Notes: generated by a model from the sequence alone, not told the origin. 64,000 nucleotides of DNA from Bacillus gaemokensis (GCF_001590835.1 NZ_LTAQ01000069.1:109400-173399), one strand, 5' to 3'. Positions 1 to 10,554 are shown, numbered from the stretch's first letter. Made by a program: numbers and translations.

Positions 1-370
1 GAAGTGAAAGGGATAGGTATTTTCAAATTATGTTTAGGTATTTGTGAAAAATTATCAGTAGAAGGTTCTTGATTTTAGAGGGAATAGCTAATATGAAAAT
101 TTTCAGGAGAAATAGAGAAGATAGTAAGAATAAGGGAGGTTGATTAGAAATTTTTAGTAACGGTATTTTATAAGTGAATGGGCTAGGAAATTAGGTCAAT
201 AACAGTTTTATCTTATATGAAAATAAAAGTTGAAATCTATGAAAAAAAGGATTATGCTCAACTATATTATAAGAGTATAGAAGTTTATTTCTCTACTAGA
301 TGGATGCTATCTCAGTGTGATGGGAAATTATGTTAAATGAAAGTTTTATTTTATTAAGGGAGTTAGTGAT
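1..370. other. gene-free left edge
   Basis: No open frame of useful length with a ribosome site, no terminator and no riboswitch fold can be recognised. The only assigned element is the AAGGGAG ribosome site at 356-362 belonging to the next gene. The stretch is AT-rich and presumably holds the promoter of that gene, but I cannot place -35 and -10 with confidence. Confidence 0.5.
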
Positions 371-1714
371 ATGAAAGCAACAAACAAACAAGGATTTTAT
401 AATCGTTTTATACGGTTAAGTCCGCCGCAAATTTTAGCAATGGGCTTTTTTTGTTTAATTGTTGTCGGGGGAATGTTATTAAAACTACCATTCGCGACAA
501 AAGAATCAATTAGTTGGGTAGATGCTTTTTTCACAGCAACATCGGCAGCAACTGTAACAGGTTTAGGAGTTGTAGATACCGCAAGTACGTTTACAATGTT
601 TGGTCAAATTGTCATTATGTTTTTAATTCAAACAGGTGGTCTTGGATTAATGACCATTGCAATTTTAATTGTTTGGGTATTAGGAAAAAAAATTGGCTTG
701 CGTCATCGTTTGTTAATTGGAGAAGCCTTTAACCAAACGAATATTGGCGGACTTGTAAAATTAGTGAAACGAGTCTTTATTTTTTCTATTTGTATTGAAC
801 TAGTAGGAGTTGTTTTTTTATCCATTCGATTTATTCCAGAATTCGGTTTTGGGAAAGGTTTATATTATAGTTTTTTTCACGTTATTGCAGCATACAATAA
901 TGCAGGATTTGCCTTTTGGCCAGATAACCTGACACGTTATGTAGGAGATCCTATTATTAATATTGGGATTTGTTCTTTAATTGTTATAGGTGGTTTAGGG
1001 TTTACTGTGTTAATTGATATATGGTATAGTCGTAGTTTTCAGAAACTATCACTTCATTCGAAAGTTATGATTATTGGAACAATAGTACTTAATATTATTG
1101 CCATGATTGTAATTTTTGTATTGGAGTATAATAATGTGAAAACATTAGGACCACTATCTTTAAGCGAAAAGCTATGGGCTTCATTCTTCCAAGGTATTAC
1201 GCCACGTACTGCTGGATTTAATACGGTGGATTATGGAGGCATGGAAGAGACATCAATATTATTTACGATGATTTTAATGTTTATAGGTGCAGGAAGTGTA
1301 TCGACAGGTGGCGGAATTAAATTAACGACATTTGTTATTTTAATTACATCAGTTGTTTCTTTTTTTAGAAAGAAAGAAGATTTTGTTTTATTCCATCGTA
1401 CAATCAAAATGTCGACAGTAACGAGAGCGTTAGCGATTGCGGTTGCTAGCCAAATTCTTATTTTTGTAGCAGTATTTTTATTGATGCTTACAGAAAACTT
1501 TAGTTTTGTTCAACTGTTATTTGAAACGATTTCAGCGTTTGGTACAGTTGGATTGACGATGGGGATTACAGCCAAGTTATCAGCCATTGGAAAATGTATC
1601 ATTATGTTTGTTATGTTTTGTGGGTTAATTGGACCGTTAACACTGGTATTTTCTTTAGCGCGACCAGCAAAACAAAAGATTCGATACCCATCAGAAGATG
1701 TTTTTACAGGATAA
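371..1714 (+). CDS. Ktr/Trk-type potassium uptake membrane subunit (KtrB/KtrD family)
   Basis: Integral membrane K+ translocating subunit. The 447-residue length fits KtrB/KtrD. The four half-pore (P-loop) repeats of the Trk/Ktr/HKT superfamily are visible: TATSAATVTGL near 55-65, AAYNNAGF 173-180, TPRTAGFNT 277-285 and ISAFGTVGLTMG 387-398, each with the conserved filter glycine and each between hydrophobic helices. The ATG follows AAGGGAG by 8 nt. No cytoplasmic RCK partner (KtrA/KtrC) is next to it, as in orphan ktrB/ktrD genes of bacilli; KtrB and KtrD cannot be told apart from sequence alone. A strong terminator follows at once. Confidence 0.92.
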   Translation: MKATNKQGFYNRFIRLSPPQILAMGFFCLIVVGGMLLKLPFATKESISWVDAFFTATSAATVTGLGVVDTASTFTMFGQIVIMFLIQTGGLGLMTIAILIVWVLGKKIGLRHRLLIGEAFNQTNIGGLVKLVKRVFIFSICIELVGVVFLSIRFIPEFGFGKGLYYSFFHVIAAYNNAGFAFWPDNLTRYVGDPIINIGICSLIVIGGLGFTVLIDIWYSRSFQKLSLHSKVMIIGTIVLNIIAMIVIFVLEYNNVKTLGPLSLSEKLWASFFQGITPRTAGFNTVDYGGMEETSILFTMILMFIGAGSVSTGGGIKLTTFVILITSVVSFFRKKEDFVLFHRTIKMSTVTRALAIAVASQILIFVAVFLLMLTENFSFVQLLFETISAFGTVGLTMGITAKLSAIGKCIIMFVMFCGLIGPLTLVFSLARPAKQKIRYPSEDVFTG

Positions 1715-1746
1715 GGTATCTCGCGAAAAGCGAGATACCTTTTTTC
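1715..1746 (+). terminator. terminator of the K+ transporter gene
   Basis: Ten-bp perfect stem GGTATCTCGC / GCGAGATACC with a GAAAA loop followed by a run of six T. It starts directly after the stop codon. Confidence 0.9.
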
Positions 1747-1747
1747 T

Positions 1748-2089
1748 TTAAAAAAGTGAGAATAATAAACCGATTATTGCAGCGCGGAATAAGATGGCAA
1801 CAACTGCCGCAATTCCTCCAACAACTGCTGCAATTCCACCGGTTACAGTAGCTCCGCGATTATAAGCATAAATGCCGAGCAAAACCGAAACAAGTCCAAA
1901 GAGTGTTGGGAATGTAAAGAGTGACAGTACAGCAAGAGCAAGAGCGATAAATCCTGCTGTGGCTCCTGATGTTTTTGATTTTCCATCGTCTTTATCATCA
2001 TAGTTAATACGCTGAGGCGCAACCTCTGCCGCATACTCTTCTTTATAATCCCCTTCGGTTCTATGGTGTTCATTAAATTTATCAGTCAA
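1748..2089 (-). CDS. small membrane protein, DUF4190-like, function unknown
   Basis: Predicted 113-residue protein: a charged hydrophilic N-terminus (about 1-40, rich in Asp, Glu and Lys) followed by two long Gly/Ala-rich membrane segments (about 44-75 and 83-112). This layout resembles DUF4190-type membrane proteins. I chose the TTG at 2087-2089 because AAAGGAGA lies 8 nt upstream; the frame stays open further upstream to 2251 but that extension has no ribosome site and runs into a repeat element. Convergent with the K+ transporter gene. Function unknown. Confidence 0.7.
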   Translation of the reverse strand: MTDKFNEHHRTEGDYKEEYAAEVAPQRINYDDKDDGKSKTSGATAGFIALALAVLSLFTFPTLFGLVSVLLGIYAYNRGATVTGGIAAVVGGIAAVVAILFRAAIIGLLFSLF

Positions 2090-2144
2090 GGTAATGTCTC
2101 CTTTCATAGCAAGGTTCATTAGTAGTATGTATATCTTTTTCTTT

Positions 2145-2273
2145 TTTATCCGGCTATTTGTAGGTAGTAACAGAAAAGAAGGTAGGTGGGAAATAAATTT
2201 CCGTAGACGGTCAGTTGTTGAAGGATAACCATCAGTGAGGATGAATCTCAAACTGATGGGAGCTCCTCTTTAT
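2145..2273 (+). repeat. divergent short bcr1-like repeat
   Basis: Starts with TTTATCCGGCTATTTG and ends with CTCCTCTTTAT, as in the full copies at 40794 and 55877, but is only 129 bp. It keeps an internal hairpin CCATCAG / CTGATGG. It sits in the intergenic space between two divergent genes. Assignment rests on the shared ends and TTTAT flanks; the middle is diverged. Confidence 0.55.
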
Positions 2274-2420
2274 TAAATTGAAGGAGATGTGAACTGTTTT
2301 TAGTTTTTAAGCGGAGGCAAATAGTTAATAAAACAGTATTTTTTATGAATTGTAAAACTTGGTATGAGTTCCTCTATTTTGGAAAGTATAAAAAAGAATG
2401 ATGAGGAAAAGGTGGTTTAG

Positions 2421-2828
2421 ATGATGGAACATCCAATTGAAAACTTAATGAAAACAGCAATGACAAATTTAAAAGAGATGGTTGATGTAAATACAATTGT
2501 TGGAAGTCCTGTTTCGACAGCTGATGGAAATGTTGTGTTGACTGTCTCAAAAGTAGCTTTTGGGTTTGGTGCAGGAGGAAGTGATTTTAAAGGAGAAACG
2601 TCTAGTGGTGTGAAAAATACTACAGGACAAGGGCAGCACAAAGAAACGAGAAAAGGTCACCCATTTGGAGGAGGAAGCGGTGCGGGGGTTTCAATCAACC
2701 CAGTTGCGTTTTTAGTTGTAGGGTCTGGTGGTGTGCAAGTGTTACATTTACATAGCGGTACACATTTGATTGAGAAAGCGTTAAACACAGTGCCAAGTGC
2801 TATGGATAAAATTGTAAAAGGTCGTTAA
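2421..2828 (+). CDS. ytfJ: GerW/YtfJ-family sporulation protein
   Basis: 135 residues. The sequence begins MMEHPIENLMKTAM and continues with the family hallmarks: the TIVGSPV segment, a Gly-rich loop GFGAGGSDF (about 50-58), a second Gly-rich stretch GGGSGAGVSINPVAFLVV (about 87-104) and GVQVLHL. YtfJ of B. subtilis is a forespore-expressed protein needed for efficient L-alanine germination (GerW). Ribosome site AAAGGTGG precedes tandem ATGs at 2421 and 2424; either could be used. It stands alone, with a small membrane peptide gene downstream. Confidence 0.85.
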   Translation: MMEHPIENLMKTAMTNLKEMVDVNTIVGSPVSTADGNVVLTVSKVAFGFGAGGSDFKGETSSGVKNTTGQGQHKETRKGHPFGGGSGAGVSINPVAFLVVGSGGVQVLHLHSGTHLIEKALNTVPSAMDKIVKGR

Positions 2829-2942
2829 GAAACAAACTTGCATTTTTTAGGAATTATGATATATTAGAAAAAGTGTGTTTAGGGACGATAAATATAATTG
2901 CAATGTAAATATATATGATTGATGAAATAAGGGAGAGGACTT

Positions 2943-3032
2943 ATGATTAATATCAAGAATTTTGTTGTCGGCTTATGTATGTTAGTAAGCGGGTTTGTTG
3001 TTTATGTAGTAAAAGAAAAAGCGCCATTTTAA
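2943..3032 (+). CDS. 29-residue small membrane peptide
   Basis: Short frame MINIKNFVVGLCMLVSGFVV plus a charged tail ending KEKAPF. One membrane helix (about 6-23) is flanked by Lys. The ATG follows AAGGGAGAGGA, and a terminator comes immediately after the stop codon, so the unit promoter-RBS-frame-terminator looks real despite its size. No function can be assigned. Confidence 0.6.
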   Translation: MINIKNFVVGLCMLVSGFVVYVVKEKAPF

Positions 3033-3060
3033 AAACAGACAGATCGTAACGTCTGTTTTT
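3033..3060 (+). terminator. terminator of the small membrane peptide gene
   Basis: AAACAGAC / GTCTGTTT stem, 10-nt loop, then T run. Confidence 0.8.
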
Positions 3061-3344
3061 ATTTTGTTAAAATAAATATTGACGAATTATTTTTTAAATG
3101 TTAAAATTACATTTCGTGTCTCGGTTACAGCTAGTATATATTGGATATTTTTATAAATGTAACATGAAAAGTTTGCGAAAGATCGGGTAATTTTATCAAC
3201 AACTTTTGTGAACAGACCCTAAAAAGTTAAATTTGTAAGCTATACACATACTAGTGTATCAGGAGCGGTCAGAGGAACCGTATTGATGAGAGAGAGGTAG
3301 GGCTTTCATCCAGTAAATGTTACTTTCCCGTTAGGTGAATATAA
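3061..3344. other. gene-free stretch with possible structured RNA
   Basis: No gene. On the + strand small hairpins occur at 3241-3258 (ATACAC / GTGTAT) and at 3266-3281 (CGGT / ACCG), upstream of the bidirectional terminator at 3345-3384. I could not match it to any riboswitch class I know. It may be a small RNA or simply the 3' side of the minus-strand gene. Confidence 0.25.
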
Positions 3345-3384
3345 AAAAGAGAAGTCTCCTTTTCATAAGGGGGCTTCTCTTTTT
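3345..3384 (-). terminator. bidirectional terminator
   Basis: Stem AAAGAGAAG plus inner G-U/C-G pairs against GGGGGCTTCTCTTT, with T runs readable on both strands. It serves the minus-strand UPF0180 gene and could also end a + strand transcript. Confidence 0.75.
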
Positions 3385-3414
3385 GTATAAGGTACATACA
3401 ATAGACACGATATT

Positions 3415-3654
3415 TTATAGTCTACTTTCAACTTGTTGACAAATTTCATCCGTTGTTAAGCCACTTGCTTCAATCACAGAACCTTTGGTAGCTACATTAC
3501 TAATTCCCATCACGTTAGAATCTAGTCCAGTTACAACGCAACAATCGCACCCTTGTGCATCGTTTTCTGAGCGCAGTGAGATAATTTCATATCCTTTTTG
3601 CTGTAGTGCTTGCTGAACATCTGTTAAAGAATCTTCAACACCAATTTTCGCCAT
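3415..3654 (-). CDS. UPF0180 family protein (YkuS-like)
   Basis: 79 residues starting [13 protein letters not shown], with the family's [16 protein letters not shown] core (about 36-51) carrying three Cys. The ATG at 3654 follows GGAGGTGAAAAAT on the minus strand; an upstream in-frame start at 3663 lies inside that ribosome site and is rejected. UPF0180 proteins are small conserved bacillus proteins without known function. Confidence 0.8.
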   Translation of the reverse strand: MAKIGVEDSLTDVQQALQQKGYEIISLRSENDAQGCDCCVVTGLDSNVMGISNVATKGSVIEASGLTTDEICQQVESRL

Positions 3655-3780
3655 ATTTTTCACCTCCTACCATCTAGTAATATGCTCAAATTTTCAGGAG
3701 ATATTTACATTTTTTTTAGGGAGAGAAGATAGGAGCTTATTGTGTTACAGGTAGAAAGTTATAATCGCATTATAAAAAGT

Positions 3781-3858
3781 AGGCCGAATCATCTGATTGG
3801 TTCAACTATCCATCAGCGGAGAGTGAAGGAAACACCACTGATGGAAGTTTCACTTTAT
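3781..3858 (+). repeat. degenerate 3' half of a bcr1-like repeat
   Basis: The end ACTGATGGAAGTTTCACTTTAT is the same as in full copies, and a hairpin CCATCAG...CTGATGG precedes it. The 5' half is not recognisable. Its terminal TTTAT directly abuts the stop codon of the next minus-strand gene. Confidence 0.5.
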
Positions 3859-4097
3859 TAGTCGTTATACACACCAGTAAGCATTTGACTTACAAATTGA
3901 TCGTTTAATTTATCTTGAGTAGAATGGTCATTGGATTGAATGTCAATGGAAGCGGTAAAGTTATCATTGTGTTCTTCATTTGGAGATACTTCTACATAGT
4001 TGTTGAATTTACAAAAACCTTTCGTATCCATTAAGTCAAATAGTTGCAGCATTGCCACTACTTCTTGTCTCGTTCCCTTAATTTGTACACATGCCAT
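3858..4097 (-). CDS. small conserved protein, possibly DUF3970
   Basis: 79 residues, starting MACVQIKGTRQEVVAMLQ. Soluble alpha/beta composition, no signal or membrane segment. Ribosome site AAGGAGG lies upstream of the ATG. It resembles the short DUF3970-type bacillus proteins in its opening motif, but this is from memory and tentative. The stop codon coincides with the end of a repeat element, so the 3' end may have been altered by it. Confidence 0.65.
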   Translation of the reverse strand: MACVQIKGTRQEVVAMLQLFDLMDTKGFCKFNNYVEVSPNEEHNDNFTASIDIQSNDHSTQDKLNDQFVSQMLTGVYND

Positions 4098-4358
4098 ATT
4101 ATTTTCCTCCTTGATTTGACAAATTGTTTTTTAAAAATAGGATTATGAGTGCTACATGAAAAATATGATTGTTATTTGTGAACAATTTTATTTTGCTTAT
4201 TTTCCTTCTTTTCAATCAAAATTCATTTTTATTCTCGAATATATAAAATCGGACATCCGTGTATTGAATACAATAGATTCGCATCATTTGACAAAAATCC
4301 TTCTTCTAAACAAATATTTTTTAGAGTAAAAATTGATAAAAAAATTTTTTTGACATTT

Positions 4359-4372
4359 TGTAAACGTTAACA
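4359..4372 (+). promoter_or_regulatory. CcpA cre site in the ilvE promoter region
   Basis: TGTAAACGTTAACA matches the cre consensus TGWAANCGNTNWCA at every position and lies just 3' of a TTGACA (4350-4355). B. subtilis ilv-leu is known to be controlled by CcpA, which supports function. Confidence 0.65.
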
Positions 4373-4422
4373 ATGTTGGTAAATCAATATCAATAGGGAT
4401 GTACATAAAATTAAAAATTGTA

Positions 4423-4437
4423 AATTTTCTAAAAATT
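4423..4437 (+). promoter_or_regulatory. CodY box upstream of ilvE
   Basis: AATTTTCTAAAAATT matches the CodY consensus AATTTTCWGAAAATT at 14 of 15 positions. It lies 75 nt before the ilvE start. CodY senses branched-chain amino acids and GTP, and ilv-leu operons are classic targets. Confidence 0.7.
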
Positions 4438-4512
4438 ATCTTGATTTATTTAAAAAGGAGAGTAAACTAGGAAACAATAAAAAATTCATAGAACATAGGG
4501 GGGCGCTTTTAA

Positions 4513-5409
4513 GTGAACGAGCAATGGATTTTCTTAAATGGAGAATTTGTACCAAAAGACGAAGCTAAAGTTTCAGTATATGATCATGGTTATTTATATG
4601 GAGATGGGGTGTTTGAAGGAATTCGTGTCTATAGTGGTAATGTTTTCCGTCTTAAAGAACATCTTGTCCGTTTATATGAATCAGCAAAATCCATTATGTT
4701 AGAAATTCCATATACGTTAGAAGAAGTGACCGGGATTGTTGTTGACACTATCCGCCAAAATAAGTTATCTAACGGGTACATTCGATTAGTTGTTTCAAGA
4801 GGTGCTGGAAATCTTGGATTAGATCCTGATTCTTGTTCGAAACCGAATGTAGTTGTAATTGCAGAACAATTATCTTTATTCCCGTCAGAATATTACGAAA
4901 AAGGAATTCCGGTTGTAACGGTTGCAACTCGTCGTAATCGGCCAGACGTATTAACACCACAAGTAAAATCTTTAAACTATTTAAATAATATTTTAGTTCG
5001 AATTGAGGCAAAACTAGCTGGAGTACAAGAAGCGCTCATGCTAAATGAACAAGGTTATGTTGCTGAAGGATCTGGCGATAATGTATTTATTGTAAAAGGA
5101 AACAAATTAATAACACCGCCAAGTTCGGCAGGAGCGTTAGAAGGAATTACAAGAAATGCTATTTTGGAAATTGGAGAAAAGCTTGGATATGACGTAAGAG
5201 AAGAATTATTTACAAGACATGATGTATACGTAGCTGATGAAGTGTTTCTAACAGGAACTGCGGCTGAAGTTATTGCAGTTACGACAGTTGATGGACGCAC
5301 AATTGGTTCTGGAAAAACGGGTCTACATACAAATCGTTTACTAGAAGAGTTTCGTAAATTAGTTGTGGAAGATGGGGAAAAAATTTACGAAGAAAATAAG
5401 GTTGGATGA
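4513..5409 (+). CDS. ilvE: branched-chain amino acid aminotransferase
   Basis: Fold-type IV PLP aminotransferase that makes Ile, Leu and Val from their 2-oxo acids with glutamate. 298 residues. The PLP lysine is K152 in QVKSLNYLNN, and VAEGSGDNVF (about 183-192) is the family signature. Start is GTG at 4513 after AGGGGGGC. First gene of the ilv-leu cluster; a T-box leader lies between it and ilvB, so ilvE can be expressed without charging-dependent readthrough while the rest is attenuated. Confidence 0.95.
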   Translation: MNEQWIFLNGEFVPKDEAKVSVYDHGYLYGDGVFEGIRVYSGNVFRLKEHLVRLYESAKSIMLEIPYTLEEVTGIVVDTIRQNKLSNGYIRLVVSRGAGNLGLDPDSCSKPNVVVIAEQLSLFPSEYYEKGIPVVTVATRRNRPDVLTPQVKSLNYLNNILVRIEAKLAGVQEALMLNEQGYVAEGSGDNVFIVKGNKLITPPSSAGALEGITRNAILEIGEKLGYDVREELFTRHDVYVADEVFLTGTAAEVIAVTTVDGRTIGSGKTGLHTNRLLEEFRKLVVEDGEKIYEENKVG

Positions 5410-5439
5410 TGAAAGAATGAATGATTCATTCATGATGAA

Positions 5440-5706
5440 ATTGTAAAGCGTTGATAGGGAGGAGTAGTTGATTGTGAAGCCTCACAGAGAGTCGGTGGTT
5501 GCTGGAAACCGATGGTTCACGTCGACGAACATCGCCCTTGAGTGCTAAGCTGAAGCATTTGCCTAGGCTTAGACGGTAGCTCCGTTATTAGCTAGGCTCT
5601 CTCAAGAGTCACTGAGGCAAGAACTGTTCTTGCGAAGAAGGGTGGTACCGCGAAATCTTTCGTCCCTTCAGCACATAGCTGGAGTGTGGACGTAGGATTT
5701 TTTTAT
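5440..5706 (+). promoter_or_regulatory. T-box riboswitch, Ile specifier, before ilvB
   Basis: The T-box core GGGTGGTACCGCG is at 5640-5652, and the AGAGAG element of stem I is at about 5486-5491. The specifier loop reads GAAC-ATC-GC; ATC (5531-5533) is an isoleucine codon. The bulge UGGU fits the A discriminator of tRNA-Ile. A terminator follows (CGTCC / GGACG with flanking pairs and TTTTTTT, about 5653-5706). Uncharged tRNA-Ile should allow readthrough into ilvB. Confidence 0.92.
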
Positions 5707-5742
5707 TGTATAAAACAATTTTAAAGGGGGTTCGTAAGAGCG

Positions 5743-7443
5743 ATGTCTTCGAAAACGGAAGAGAAAATGGCAACTGGTGCACAGCTGTTGTTAGAAGCAT
5801 TGGGAAAGGAAGGCGTAGAAGTTATTTTTGGTTATCCAGGAGGTGCTGTTCTGCCGCTTTATGATGCAATTTATGATTGTGAAATTCCTCATATTTTAAC
5901 AAGGCATGAGCAAGGAGCGATTCATGCAGCGGAAGGATACGCGCGAATTACAGGAAAACCTGGTGTTGTCATTGCAACAAGTGGTCCTGGTGCGACAAAT
6001 GTAATTACTGGCCTTGCAGATGCGATGATTGATTCATTACCACTTGTTGTTTTTACAGGGCAAGTAGCTACAACTTTAATTGGGAGTGATGCTTTTCAAG
6101 AAGCGGATATTATGGGACTTACGATGCCGGTAACAAAACATAATTATCAAGTACGCAGAGCATCTGATTTAGCGCGGATTATTAAAGAAGCTTTTCATAT
6201 TGCGAGAACAGGACGACCGGGTCCAGTCGTTATCGATCTTCCGAAAAATATGGTAGCAGAACAAGGAGAGCGATGTAGCAACGTACAAATGGATTTACCA
6301 GGATACCAACCAAATTATGAACCTAATCCACTGCAAATTAACAAGTTATTACAAGCGATTGCTTCTGCAAAGAAACCATTAATTCTAGCTGGAGCCGGTG
6401 TCTTACATGCGAAAGCTACACGAGAACTAGCTGATTTTGCTCGAATGCATCGTATACCTGTTGTTCATACACTCCTTGGATTAGGAGGATTTCCACCAGA
6501 TGATGAATTATTTCTAGGGATGGGTGGAATGCATGGTTCCTATACGGCAAACATGGCTTTGTATGAGTGTGATTTACTCATAAATATCGGTGCAAGATTC
6601 GATGATCGTCTTACAGGAAATTTAGAGTGTTTTGCGAAGGAAGCAACTGTCGCACATATTGATATCGATCCAGCGGAGATCGGGAAAAATGTTCCTACAG
6701 CAATTCCAATTGTCGCTAGTGCTAAGCAGGCGTTAGAAGCAATGTTAGATTCTAAGGAAAGAAAAGAAAATCACCAAGAATGGCTTTCACTTTTAAAAAG
6801 TAGAAAAGAACAATATCCGTTTTTTTATAAACAAGATTCAGAAAAAATTAAACCTCAAGCAGCAATTGATATGTTATATGAAATTACAAAAGGGAAAGCC
6901 ATTGTTACAACCGATGTTGGTCAGCATCAAATGTGGGCTGCACAATATTATCCGCTGAAATATCCAGATAAATGGGTAACATCAGGAGGGCTTGGCACGA
7001 TGGGGTTTGGGTTTCCAGCAGCAATTGGTGCGCAAATCGCTAAGCCAGAAGAATTAGTCGTAGCAATAGTTGGTGATGCGGGTTTTCAAATGACATTACA
7101 AGAACTAAGTGTATTAAAGGAACATTCTTTGCCAGTTAAAATTTTGATTTTAAATAATGAAGCTTTAGGGATGGTAAGGCAGTGGCAAGATGAGTTTTAT
7201 AACCAAAGGTATTCTCATTCATTGCTTTCTTGTCAACCAGATTTCGTAGCACTCGCTCACGCCTACGGTATAAAAGGGGTAAGAATTGAAGATCCATTAC
7301 TTGCAAAGGAGCAATTACAAGAAGCAATTGCATTGCAAGAGCCTGTAGTGATCGATTGCCGGGTACTTCAGTCTGAAAAGGTTATGCCGATGGTTGCTCC
7401 TGGAAAAGGTGTTCACCAAATGGAGGGGGTGGAAAAAAGATGA
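5743..7443 (+). CDS. ilvB: acetolactate synthase large subunit
   Basis: Condenses two pyruvates, or pyruvate and 2-oxobutyrate, the first common step to Val, Leu and Ile. 566 residues with three ThDP-enzyme domains: N-terminal with catalytic Glu56 in RHEQGA, central FAD-binding region, and C-terminal ThDP/Mg site GDAGF (444-448) through NNEALGM (471-477). AAAGGGGG precedes the ATG by about 12 nt. Overlaps ilvN by 4 nt (ATGA), implying translational coupling of the two subunits. Confidence 0.96.
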   Translation: MSSKTEEKMATGAQLLLEALGKEGVEVIFGYPGGAVLPLYDAIYDCEIPHILTRHEQGAIHAAEGYARITGKPGVVIATSGPGATNVITGLADAMIDSLPLVVFTGQVATTLIGSDAFQEADIMGLTMPVTKHNYQVRRASDLARIIKEAFHIARTGRPGPVVIDLPKNMVAEQGERCSNVQMDLPGYQPNYEPNPLQINKLLQAIASAKKPLILAGAGVLHAKATRELADFARMHRIPVVHTLLGLGGFPPDDELFLGMGGMHGSYTANMALYECDLLINIGARFDDRLTGNLECFAKEATVAHIDIDPAEIGKNVPTAIPIVASAKQALEAMLDSKERKENHQEWLSLLKSRKEQYPFFYKQDSEKIKPQAAIDMLYEITKGKAIVTTDVGQHQMWAAQYYPLKYPDKWVTSGGLGTMGFGFPAAIGAQIAKPEELVVAIVGDAGFQMTLQELSVLKEHSLPVKILILNNEALGMVRQWQDEFYNQRYSHSLLSCQPDFVALAHAYGIKGVRIEDPLLAKEQLQEAIALQEPVVIDCRVLQSEKVMPMVAPGKGVHQMEGVEKR

Positions 7444-7952
7444 AAAGGATTGTTACAGCAACTGTTCGAAATCAGAGCGGAGTATTAAATCGAATTACAG
7501 GTGTTATGACGCGAAGGCATTTTAATATTGAAAGTATCTCGGTTGGTCACACAGAATCATCAGATATTTCGAGGATGACATTTGTCGTACATGTTGAAAA
7601 TGAACAGCAAGTTGAACAGTTAATTAAACAGCTTCATAAACAAATTGATGTACTCAAAGTATCTGATATTACAGAAGAAGCTATGATTGCAAGAGAACTC
7701 GCTCTTATTAAAGTAGCAACATCAAGTGTATCAAGAGCGGAATTATACAGTTTAATTGAGCCATTTCGAGCCGCTGTAATAGATGTTGGGAAGGATTCCA
7801 TAGTTGTGCAAGTAACAGGTACGCAAGAGAAAGTAGAGGCTTTAATTGAACTACTGCGCCCATATGGTTTAAAAGAAATTGCAAGAACAGGTGTGACTGC
7901 TTTTACACGTAGCATGAAAAAACAAGATAAACAAATTATGTTAATTCATTAA
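7440..7952 (+). CDS. ilvN: acetolactate synthase small (regulatory) subunit
   Basis: 170 residues. An N-terminal ACT domain (about 3-75, starting [19 protein letters not shown]) binds valine for feedback inhibition, and a C-terminal regulatory domain follows. Start ATG overlaps the ilvB stop. The orthologue in B. subtilis is named ilvH. Confidence 0.95.
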   Translation: MKRIVTATVRNQSGVLNRITGVMTRRHFNIESISVGHTESSDISRMTFVVHVENEQQVEQLIKQLHKQIDVLKVSDITEEAMIARELALIKVATSSVSRAELYSLIEPFRAAVIDVGKDSIVVQVTGTQEKVEALIELLRPYGLKEIARTGVTAFTRSMKKQDKQIMLIH

Positions 7953-7966
7953 TCATTTAAATATAG

Positions 7967-8989
<1,023 letters not shown>

Positions 8990-8990
8990 T

Positions 8991-10511
8991 ATGAAACAGA
9001 TTTTGTTCATGGATACGACGCTTCGTGATGGCGAACAATCACCCGGAGTTAATTTAAATGAACAAGAAAAGTTGCAAATTGCTAGGCAGTTAGAAAAACT
9101 GGGGATAAATGTAATGGAAGCGGGATTTGCAGCAGCTTCTGAGGGGGATTTTCGCTCTGTAAAGCGTATTGCAGAAACCATTCAAAATGCTTCTATTATG
9201 AGTTTAGCGAGGGCAAAGGAAATTGATATTCGCAAGGCATATGAAGCAGTAAAAGCTGCGGTTTCACCTCGTCTACACGTCTTTTTGGCAACGAGTGATA
9301 TTCATATGAAATATAAGCTTTGTATGTCAAAAGAAGATGTATTAGATAGTATTCATCGTTCTGTCGCATTAGGAAAATCTTTATTTCCGACAGTACAATT
9401 TTCTGCAGAAGATGCGACAAGAACAGGACGCACCTTTTTAGCGGAAGCTGTGGAAGCTGCCATTCGTGCCGGGGCAGATGTTATTAATATCCCTGATACA
9501 GTAGGTTATACAAATCCAGAAGAATATTATTCTCTTTTTAAGTATTTACAAGAATCCGTTCCTTCTTATGAACAAGCGATTTTCTCTTGTCATTGTCACG
9601 ACGATCTCGGTATGGCAGTGGCAAACTCCTTAGCTGCTATTGAAGGCGGGGCACTGCAAGTAGAGGGAACCATCAATGGTATTGGAGAGCGGGCTGGTAA
9701 TGCGGCTTTAGAAGAAGTAGCAGTTGCTTTGCATATTCGAAGAGACTATTATGAGGCACAGTCTTCAATCACACTAAAAGAGATTAAAGAAACAAGTACA
9801 TTAGTTAGTCGTTTAACGGGAATGGTTGTACCGAAAAATAAAGCGATCGTTGGAGCAAATGCATTTGCTCATGAATCGGGTATCCATCAAGATGGTGTTT
9901 TAAAAGAAGTAACAACGTATGAAATTATTGAACCGGAACTTATTGGTGAATCACAAAATCTATTTGTACTTGGAAAACATTCTGGACGTCATGCATTTAC
10001 TGAAAAAATGAAAGAATTAGGTTATGAATTTACAGAAGAAGAGCGAGATATAGCATTTGGGGCATTTAAAAGACTGGCAGACCGTAAAAAAGAGATTACA
10101 GAAGAAGATTTACGTGCACTTGTGCTTGGGGAAGCAGCATTTTTAACACAGCGATATAACATTAAACAGTTGCAGGTACATTTCGTATCAAATAGCACAC
10201 AATGTGCAACAGTTGCACTAGAAGATGAGGAAGGGAATGTATATGAAGATGCGGCAACTGGGGCAGGTAGTATTGAAGCAATTTATAATGCGATTCAAAG
10301 AATTCTAGGGCTTGAGTGTGAGTTAGCTGATTATCGCATACAATCTATTACACAGGGCCAAGATGCACTTGCTCATGTTCATGTCGAATTAAAAGAAGGA
10401 CTCCATCAAGTTTCGGGATTTGGTGTTGCACAAGATGTACTAGAAGCATCAGCTAGAGCTTATGTACATGCAGCAGGAAAATTAAAGGCGTTGTTAACTC
10501 TTGTAAAGTAA
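8991..10511 (+). CDS. leuA: 2-isopropylmalate synthase
   Basis: 506 residues. HMGL-like TIM barrel with [12 protein letters not shown] at about 8-19 and the metal-site [11 protein letters not shown] segment, followed by the C-terminal LeuA dimer domain (about 365-500) that binds leucine. Commits 2-oxoisovalerate to leucine. GGCGGAGG within the end of ilvC is the ribosome site, so translation is likely coupled. Confidence 0.95.
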   Translation: MKQILFMDTTLRDGEQSPGVNLNEQEKLQIARQLEKLGINVMEAGFAAASEGDFRSVKRIAETIQNASIMSLARAKEIDIRKAYEAVKAAVSPRLHVFLATSDIHMKYKLCMSKEDVLDSIHRSVALGKSLFPTVQFSAEDATRTGRTFLAEAVEAAIRAGADVINIPDTVGYTNPEEYYSLFKYLQESVPSYEQAIFSCHCHDDLGMAVANSLAAIEGGALQVEGTINGIGERAGNAALEEVAVALHIRRDYYEAQSSITLKEIKETSTLVSRLTGMVVPKNKAIVGANAFAHESGIHQDGVLKEVTTYEIIEPELIGESQNLFVLGKHSGRHAFTEKMKELGYEFTEEERDIAFGAFKRLADRKKEITEEDLRALVLGEAAFLTQRYNIKQLQVHFVSNSTQCATVALEDEEGNVYEDAATGAGSIEAIYNAIQRILGLECELADYRIQSITQGQDALAHVHVELKEGLHQVSGFGVAQDVLEASARAYVHAAGKLKALLTLVK

Positions 10512-10512
10512 T

Positions 10513-10554
10513 AATTTGATAAGTGAGGGGAAGATTCCCTTACTTATCAAATTT
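10513..10554 (+). other. long hairpin in the leuA-leuB gap
   Basis: ATTTGATAAGTGAGGG pairs with CCCTTACTTATCAAAT (one G-U) around a short loop, about 16 bp. No T run follows, so it is more likely a message-processing or stability element than a terminator. Confidence 0.5.

Noticed and set aside
2087-2251. Longer version of the DUF4190-like protein beginning at 2251
   Set aside because: The extension covers a bcr1-like repeat and lacks a ribosome site; the TTG at 2089 has AAAGGAGA.
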